DNA of 64,000 nucleotides from WHSW01 sp963742205 (GTDB taxonomy: Bacteria > Actinomycetota > Thermoleophilia > Solirubrobacterales > 70-9). This document shows positions 62,790 to 64,000 of this stretch, piece by piece (position 1 is the stretch's first letter; every line of letters starts with the position of its first letter). The stretch is from assembly GCA_963742205.1 (NCBI GenBank), contig CAVUKZ010000005.1, forward strand, positions 62,001 through 126,000, read 5' to 3'. The notes under the pieces are model-generated. The model saw only the letters and a program-made list of their open reading frames with translations, ran no database searches and was not told the origin of the DNA. Both the position numbers and the translations under genes were made by a program.

Positions 62790-63920
62790 ATGACCACCGC
62801 GGGCAACGGGCGCGGGGGGATGATGGGATTCCTGCGCACCGCCCAGGGATGGCCGTACCTCCTAACGCCCTTCATCCCCATCGCGGTCCTCCTCGAGATC
62901 GTGGGGGCCGCGGCCGGGCTCGTTTTCGTCACGGCGGCGCTCGGGATCATCCCCACGGCCGCCCTGATGGGGCTCGCCACCGAGGAGCTCGCCGCCCGCT
63001 CTGGGCCCGGGATCGGCGGCCTGCTGAACGTCACGTTCGGCAACGCCCCGGAGCTGATCATCGCCCTCTTCGCGCTCGGCGAGGGCCTGCACGAGGTGGT
63101 CAAGGCCTCGATCGTCGGCTCGATCATCGGCAACGTCCTGCTGGTGCTCGGCGCCTCGATGTTCGTCGGCGGCCTCGGTCGGGAGAAGCAGGAGTTCCGA
63201 GCGCAGGCGGCGACCGCGCAGGCGTCGATGCTCTTCCTCGCCGGAGCGGCGCTGGTGATGCCGGCGATCTTCGAGCTGGTGGAGGGGCAGGGCCTGCCGT
63301 CGCCCGGCGCCGAGATCGTCGACTACGGCGGGACCGTCGAGCACCTCTCGGTCGCCGTCGCCGTGGTCCTGATCGCCACCTACTGCGCGGGGTTGATCTT
63401 CTCGCTGCGCACGCACCGCGACATGTTCAACCCACCGTACGAGGAGGAGGAGACCTACGGCTGGAGCGTGCGCCGCTCGGTGGGGATGCTCGCGATCGCC
63501 GGCGTCGCCGTCGGCTTGATGTCCGAGATCCTGGTCGGCTCGATCTCGGAGGCCTCGGAGGCGGTCGGGCTGTCGGAGTTCTTCATCGGCGTGATCGTGG
63601 TCGCGATCGTCGGCAACGCCGCCGAGCACTGGGTGGCCGTGCTCGTCGCGCGCAAGGACAAGATGGACCTCGCGGTCAACATCGCGATCGGCTCCAGCGC
63701 CCAGATCGCACTCTTCGTCGCCCCGGTGCTCGTGCTCGCCTCGTACGTGGTGGGGCCGTCGCCGATGCCGCTCGTCTTCAACGGCTTCGAGCTGGGCGGA
63801 GTGTTGTTCGCAATCCTCGTCGCCAACGTCGCCACCCGCGACGGCGAGTCGACCTGGTTCGAGGGCATACAGCTGCTCGGCCTCTACGCGATTCTCGGGA
63901 TCGCGTTCTTCTTCGCGTAG
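62790..63920 (+). CDS. cax: Calcium/proton exchanger
   Basis: A 376-residue membrane antiporter with about eleven helices in two homologous halves, each with the CaCA alpha-repeat: GLLNVTFGNAPELIIALFAL and VAIVGNAAEHWVAVLVARKDK. It exports Ca2+ (or other divalent cations) in exchange for H+. LTPFIPIAVLLEIVG at the N-terminus is typical of bacterial CAX. TAGGCT lies 7 nt before ATG 62790, so the transcript is probably leaderless; an in-frame ATG also occurs at 62820. A second antiporter gene begins 20 bp downstream. Confidence 0.92.
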   Translation: MTTAGNGRGGMMGFLRTAQGWPYLLTPFIPIAVLLEIVGAAAGLVFVTAALGIIPTAALMGLATEELAARSGPGIGGLLNVTFGNAPELIIALFALGEGLHEVVKASIVGSIIGNVLLVLGASMFVGGLGREKQEFRAQAATAQASMLFLAGAALVMPAIFELVEGQGLPSPGAEIVDYGGTVEHLSVAVAVVLIATYCAGLIFSLRTHRDMFNPPYEEEETYGWSVRRSVGMLAIAGVAVGLMSEILVGSISEASEAVGLSEFFIGVIVVAIVGNAAEHWVAVLVARKDKMDLAVNIAIGSSAQIALFVAPVLVLASYVVGPSPMPLVFNGFELGGVLFAILVANVATRDGESTWFEGIQLLGLYAILGIAFFFA

Positions 63921-63940
63921 GGGCGGGGTAGGGGCCAGCG

Positions 63941-64000
63941 ATGGACGTCGTCTTCCTGCTCGCGAGCTTCGCGGTGATCCTCGCCGGGGCGCTGCTGTTC
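63941..64000 (+). CDS. N-terminus of a probable sodium:calcium antiporter (cut by window edge)
   Basis: Twenty codons are visible from ATG 63941, after GGGGTAGGGG: a hydrophobic first helix, LLASFAVILAGALLF. This pattern resembles the start of YrbG-type Na+/Ca2+ exchangers (usually ...LILAGA-x-F-TNG), and the gene follows cax in the same direction. Too little is present for certainty. Confidence 0.45.
   Translation, partial: MDVVFLLASFAVILAGALLF

Noticed and set aside
1..64000. Programmed ribosomal frameshifting as the cause of the many broken genes
   Set aside because: Sites share no slippery heptamer or downstream structure, occur at random positions in unrelated genes and are nearly all in one direction.
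1..64000. CRISPR arrays, tRNA or rRNA genes, integrases and transposases
   Set aside because: I found no regularly spaced repeats, no cloverleaf with a GTTCGA-type T-loop outside coding sequence (GGTTCGATCCC near 62286 lies inside the lipoprotein gene), and no recombinase motifs.

Overview
The window is very G+C-rich (around 70% by eye), strongly G/C-biased at third codon positions, and densely coded on both strands. GTG and TTG starts are common, as are 4-base stop/start overlaps. The gene mix (ZIP, BVMO-like and P450 oxygenases, LLM flavoenzyme, HxlR, TetR, ROK and PucR regulators, a cyclase-AAA-TPR regulator, PGM1-like ATP-grasp ligase) fits a soil actinomycete, most likely the Thermoleophilia/Solirubrobacterales. 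That assignment is inference. I see no rRNA, tRNA, CRISPR array, transposase, integrase or phage gene.

Layout. 1-6.2 kb: end of an ATP-grasp ligase, a receiver / histidine kinase / LuxR-regulator operon, and a divergent MMPL (RND-type) exporter. 6.2-14.3 kb: Tat-type amine oxidase, secreted M19 dipeptidase, a secreted two-domain copper protein, an HxlR regulator facing a VOC protein, and an HDAC-family deacetylase. 14.5-26.5 kb: one long plus-strand operon holding the diaminohexanoate branch of lysine fermentation (Kdd, a hotdog protein possibly Kal, Kce), its TetR regulator, an S66 peptidase, a complete five-gene oligopeptide ABC importer, and P1 and M20 peptidases. 26.6-32.0 kb: a ROK-regulated xylose-type sugar ABC importer followed by an LLM oxidoreductase. 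32.1-36.3 kb: AlkA-like glycosylase, asparaginase, enoyl-CoA hydratase, flavin monooxygenase. 36.3-39.1 kb: a degenerate secreted-protein region and two tandem RTX-type calcium-binding secreted proteins. 39.1-46.7 kb: P450, SDR, ZIP transporter, DUF892 protein, CoA-transferase, TetR/MFS efflux pair. 46.7-52.2 kb: cold-shock protein, VOC protein, M32 carboxypeptidase, AI-2E-type permease, threonine ammonia-lyase with ACT domain, NUDIX hydrolase. 52.2-52.6 kb: a non-coding stretch with two stacked structured elements, each ending in a terminator. 52.6-56.6 kb: EVE / DUF2203 / membrane-protein operon and a desaturase / PucR regulator / ferritin-like cluster. 56.6-64 kb: cyclase-AAA-TPR giant, small Cys/His protein, ArsA-like ATPase, lipoprotein, CaCA-family H+/Ca2+ exchanger and the start of a probable second Ca2+ antiporter.

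Two window-wide signals matter for any reader. First, about twenty otherwise well-conserved genes are broken by single-base indels, mostly extra bases. Removing the base restores canonical motifs, so these look like consensus errors rather than pseudogenes. I report the whole gene span and the approximate break. Second, a TANNNT hexamer sits 6-9 nt upstream of the start codon of at least fourteen genes. This implies widespread leaderless transcription. It also lets several starts be chosen and points to two genes beginning with ATC.

The most interesting system is the 13.3-26.5 kb block. A lysine-type deacetylase faces an operon that imports oligopeptides, hydrolyses them with three different peptidases and carries the Kdd-Kce steps. 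I propose it is a scavenging pathway for lysine-like (possibly acetylated or beta-lysine) peptides controlled by one TetR protein through two palindromes.
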